Shown here: piece after piece, positions 62,719 through 64,000 of the stretch
How the letters are laid out: each line of letters starts with the position of its first letter
Numbering within the stretch: the stretch's first letter is position 1
Assembly (NCBI RefSeq): GCF_000382325.1
Contig: NZ_KB908058.1
Span: forward strand, 310,001 to 374,000
Length of the DNA stretch: 64,000 nucleotides
Source: Woodsholea maritima DSM 17123
Lineage (GTDB): Bacteria > Pseudomonadota > Alphaproteobacteria > Caulobacterales > Maricaulaceae
Direction of reading: 5' to 3'
Program-made: the position numbers and the translations under genes
Notes under the pieces: generated by a model
Seen by the model: only the letters and a program-made list of their open reading frames with translations
Databases searched by the model: none
What the model was told of the DNA's origin: nothing

Positions 62719-63693
62719 TTAGCGATCGTTGCACAAGACATTAGTCAGGATTTCTTCGGTGCGTCCGAAATTATCATCCTGCAGGAAGTAAGCCTCACCG
62801 CGATAATTAGACCGCTCGTGATACATCGCGCGGCGATGACCGGCGCTGCGGCACAGCTGGTTGGCGACTTCTACCCCGCAGGTGCGCCCAAAACGATCGC
62901 TACAGAAGGCGACCGGCTGGCCATCGACAGAAGGACGCTCATAATAGACGGTGGGTGTGCCGCCATCGACATCCACGCGTCCCCCAGGACGTCCAGGACG
63001 CCCAGGACGGCTGGGGTAATCAGGACCAGAGCGACCAGGGCGGCGATAATTGTAATCATCTAAGGGTTCAGCCGAAGAAATCTCACGCTCGAAACCCATA
63101 CGCGCGAGAGAGCGCACATCGCCTTCAAAGGTTTCGCAGCGGCCTTCAAAATCGGCGTGCTGACAGAAGACCCAAGATCCGCGGTGAACCCGAATGGAAC
63201 CGGCCATGTCATTAAACGCCAAGCCGCTGAGATTGGCCGAAGAGCTGTTGAGGGTAATGGAGCGTCCGGTAAAATTCGGTCCCGCATAAAGCGTCGCGCC
63301 CGCCTCGGCATCAGGACCGCGGAAGCGGACCCGACGAACCGATGACATTTTGTCATTCATGGCATTACGGGTCATATCGGGCTGATCTTCGTTGATGACA
63401 CCACAACTGCCGCGATAATCGGCATGAACACAAATCTCCCACTGACCGCGTCCTTCGATGCGGATGGAGGAGACCATATCATTCATGCCCTCATGCCCCA
63501 GATTGGACGAGGCTTCGGTAATACGAACCGAGCGACCTTGGTAATTGGCGTGTTCATAAAGAATGATGGCACCGCCGCGTTCATCATCGCGGTCGCGACC
63601 ACGCCCACGTTGGGCTTCGGCGGGGGCCAAAAGGCTTACCGCGCTGAGCGTACCCAGAGCAGCGAAAACAAGCGGACGAAGAAGACCTGACAT
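62719..63693 (-). CDS. Secreted beta/gamma-crystallin-like protein
   Basis: ATG at 63693 has GGAGTG about 9 bases upstream; a GTG three codons earlier is the alternative. The 324-residue protein has a signal peptide (about 1-28, ending PAEAQ). At least two crystallin-type units follow: YEHANYQGRSVRITEASSNL with MNDMVSSIRI, and YAGPNFTGRSITLNSSSANL with FNDMAGSIRV. After each comes a Cys-containing segment (CVHADYRGSC, CQHADFEGRC). The C terminus has an Arg/Pro/Gly-rich linker and a short third unit (YHERSNYRGEAYFLQDD). Such domains often bind calcium; function here is unknown. Confidence 0.85.
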   Translation of the reverse strand: MSGLLRPLVFAALGTLSAVSLLAPAEAQRGRGRDRDDERGGAIILYEHANYQGRSVRITEASSNLGHEGMNDMVSSIRIEGRGQWEICVHADYRGSCGVINEDQPDMTRNAMNDKMSSVRRVRFRGPDAEAGATLYAGPNFTGRSITLNSSSANLSGLAFNDMAGSIRVHRGSWVFCQHADFEGRCETFEGDVRSLARMGFEREISSAEPLDDYNYRRPGRSGPDYPSRPGRPGRPGGRVDVDGGTPTVYYERPSVDGQPVAFCSDRFGRTCGVEVANQLCRSAGHRRAMYHERSNYRGEAYFLQDDNFGRTEEILTNVLCNDR

Positions 63694-63809
63694 AAGGTTC
63701 ACTCCAAAAGGTAAGGGTTATCATTGCGATCAGATGTAGTCGGTGCCGTCTGAACGAAAACTGAAGAGGTTGTGCAGGTTTAGTGAAGGGTTGGTGGCCA
63801 AAATAAGGC

Positions 63810-63834
63810 AAGGCCCGAACATAGTCCGGGCCTT
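63810..63834. terminator. Hairpin terminator near the right edge
   Basis: AAGGCCCG and CGGGCCTT form the stem, with one A-C mismatch and an inner AC/GT around ATA. It lies just after the 3' end of the minus-strand gene that leaves the window and is the likely terminator of that gene. Confidence 0.75.
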
Positions 63835-63856
63835 TATTAGATTATGCCTCGAGGCC

Positions 63857-64000
63857 TCAGCCGCCGCCCAGTAAACCGCGAAGCAATTGCTGAGCGGGAT
63901 CTTCGTCTTTGTCTTCGTCTTGATTTTGATCACTGTCTTGGGACGTGTCCTCAGAGGATTGATCGCGATTGCGATTTCCAAAGAGCGCATTGGTCAGCGC
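63857..64000 (-). CDS. 3' end of an unidentified gene
   Basis: Read from the right edge on the minus strand, 47 codons run to TGA at 63857. The peptide is acidic and Gln/Asp-rich (DTSQDSDQNQDEDKDEDPAQ) and ends in LLRGLLGGG. This type of C terminus recalls AsmA-family proteins, but the fragment is too short to be sure. The reading frame is chosen over another open minus-strand frame that runs through the terminator. Confidence 0.5.
   Translation of the reverse strand, partial: ALTNALFGNRNRDQSSEDTSQDSDQNQDEDKDEDPAQQLLRGLLGGG

Noticed and set aside
1-64000. CRISPR array, prophage, integrase, transposase or toxin-antitoxin modules
   Set aside because: No regularly spaced identical repeats with unique spacers, and no matching protein signatures were seen on either strand.

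Overview
The window is chromosomal DNA of an alphaproteobacterium, most likely from the stalked or budding marine lineages around Caulobacterales and Maricaulales (Hyphomonadaceae-like). The evidence is a PopZ polar organiser gene downstream of a TolC-type gene, the blocks dgt-SPOR-nagZ-scpAB-tatABC-serS-surE-pcm-nlpD-yajC-secDF and uvrA/ssb-gyrA-coaD-ppi-ppi-queA-tgt, and an alphaproteobacterial LexA operator (GTTC-N7-GTTC) upstream of uvrA. Base composition looks moderately GC-rich by eye. I see no prophage, transposase, integrase, CRISPR array or conjugation gene. The window is core chromosome with small accessory insertions between conserved blocks.

Layout: 1-3.5 kb holds the 3' end of a tolC-like gene, popZ, and two tandem paralogous membrane proteins of unknown function. 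3.4-5.6 kb holds a probable 25-residue membrane peptide, exodeoxyribonuclease III, an array of composite intergenic repeats, and erpA. 5.7-20.2 kb is a long plus-strand run covering nucleotide pool (dgt), cell wall (SPOR protein, nagZ, NlpD-like), chromosome segregation (scpA, scpB), Tat export (tatABC), serS, surE, pcm and Sec export (yajC, secD, secF). A second repeat array separates scpB from tatA. 20.3-27.7 kb carries sodB, a squalene/phytoene synthase-like gene, an endonuclease/exonuclease/phosphatase (EEP) gene interrupted by one amber codon, an FAD monooxygenase, an S9 peptidase and trmFO. 28.2-31.3 kb encodes three multi-pass membrane proteins, the last a CPBP-type protease.

31.4-50.3 kb is the uvrA-ssb-gyrA-coaD-cyclophilin-queA-tgt backbone, interrupted by cargo: a membrane protein, a class D beta-lactamase and a Cu/Zn superoxide dismutase before gyrA; a membrane-bound AraC-type regulator and a small secreted protein before coaD; and a beta-propeller-like lipoprotein with an EEP protein before queA. 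50.4-55.5 kb has a lipoprotein, tRNA-Lys(UUU), a family III CoA-transferase, OmpA with a 23-proline linker, and a PLP sulfur-amino-acid enzyme. 55.5-60.6 kb is an arginine succinyltransferase (AST) catabolic operon: M20 hydrolase, astA, astD, astB. 60.6-64 kb has two tandem paralogous small proteins, phenylalanine hydroxylase with a palindromic operator candidate, a beta/gamma-crystallin-like secreted protein, and the 3' end of another gene.

Start codons were moved inward from the longest reading frame wherever a Shine-Dalgarno (SD) sequence, signal peptide or family length argued for it. Functional names come from recognising motifs and gene order by eye. No database search was possible.
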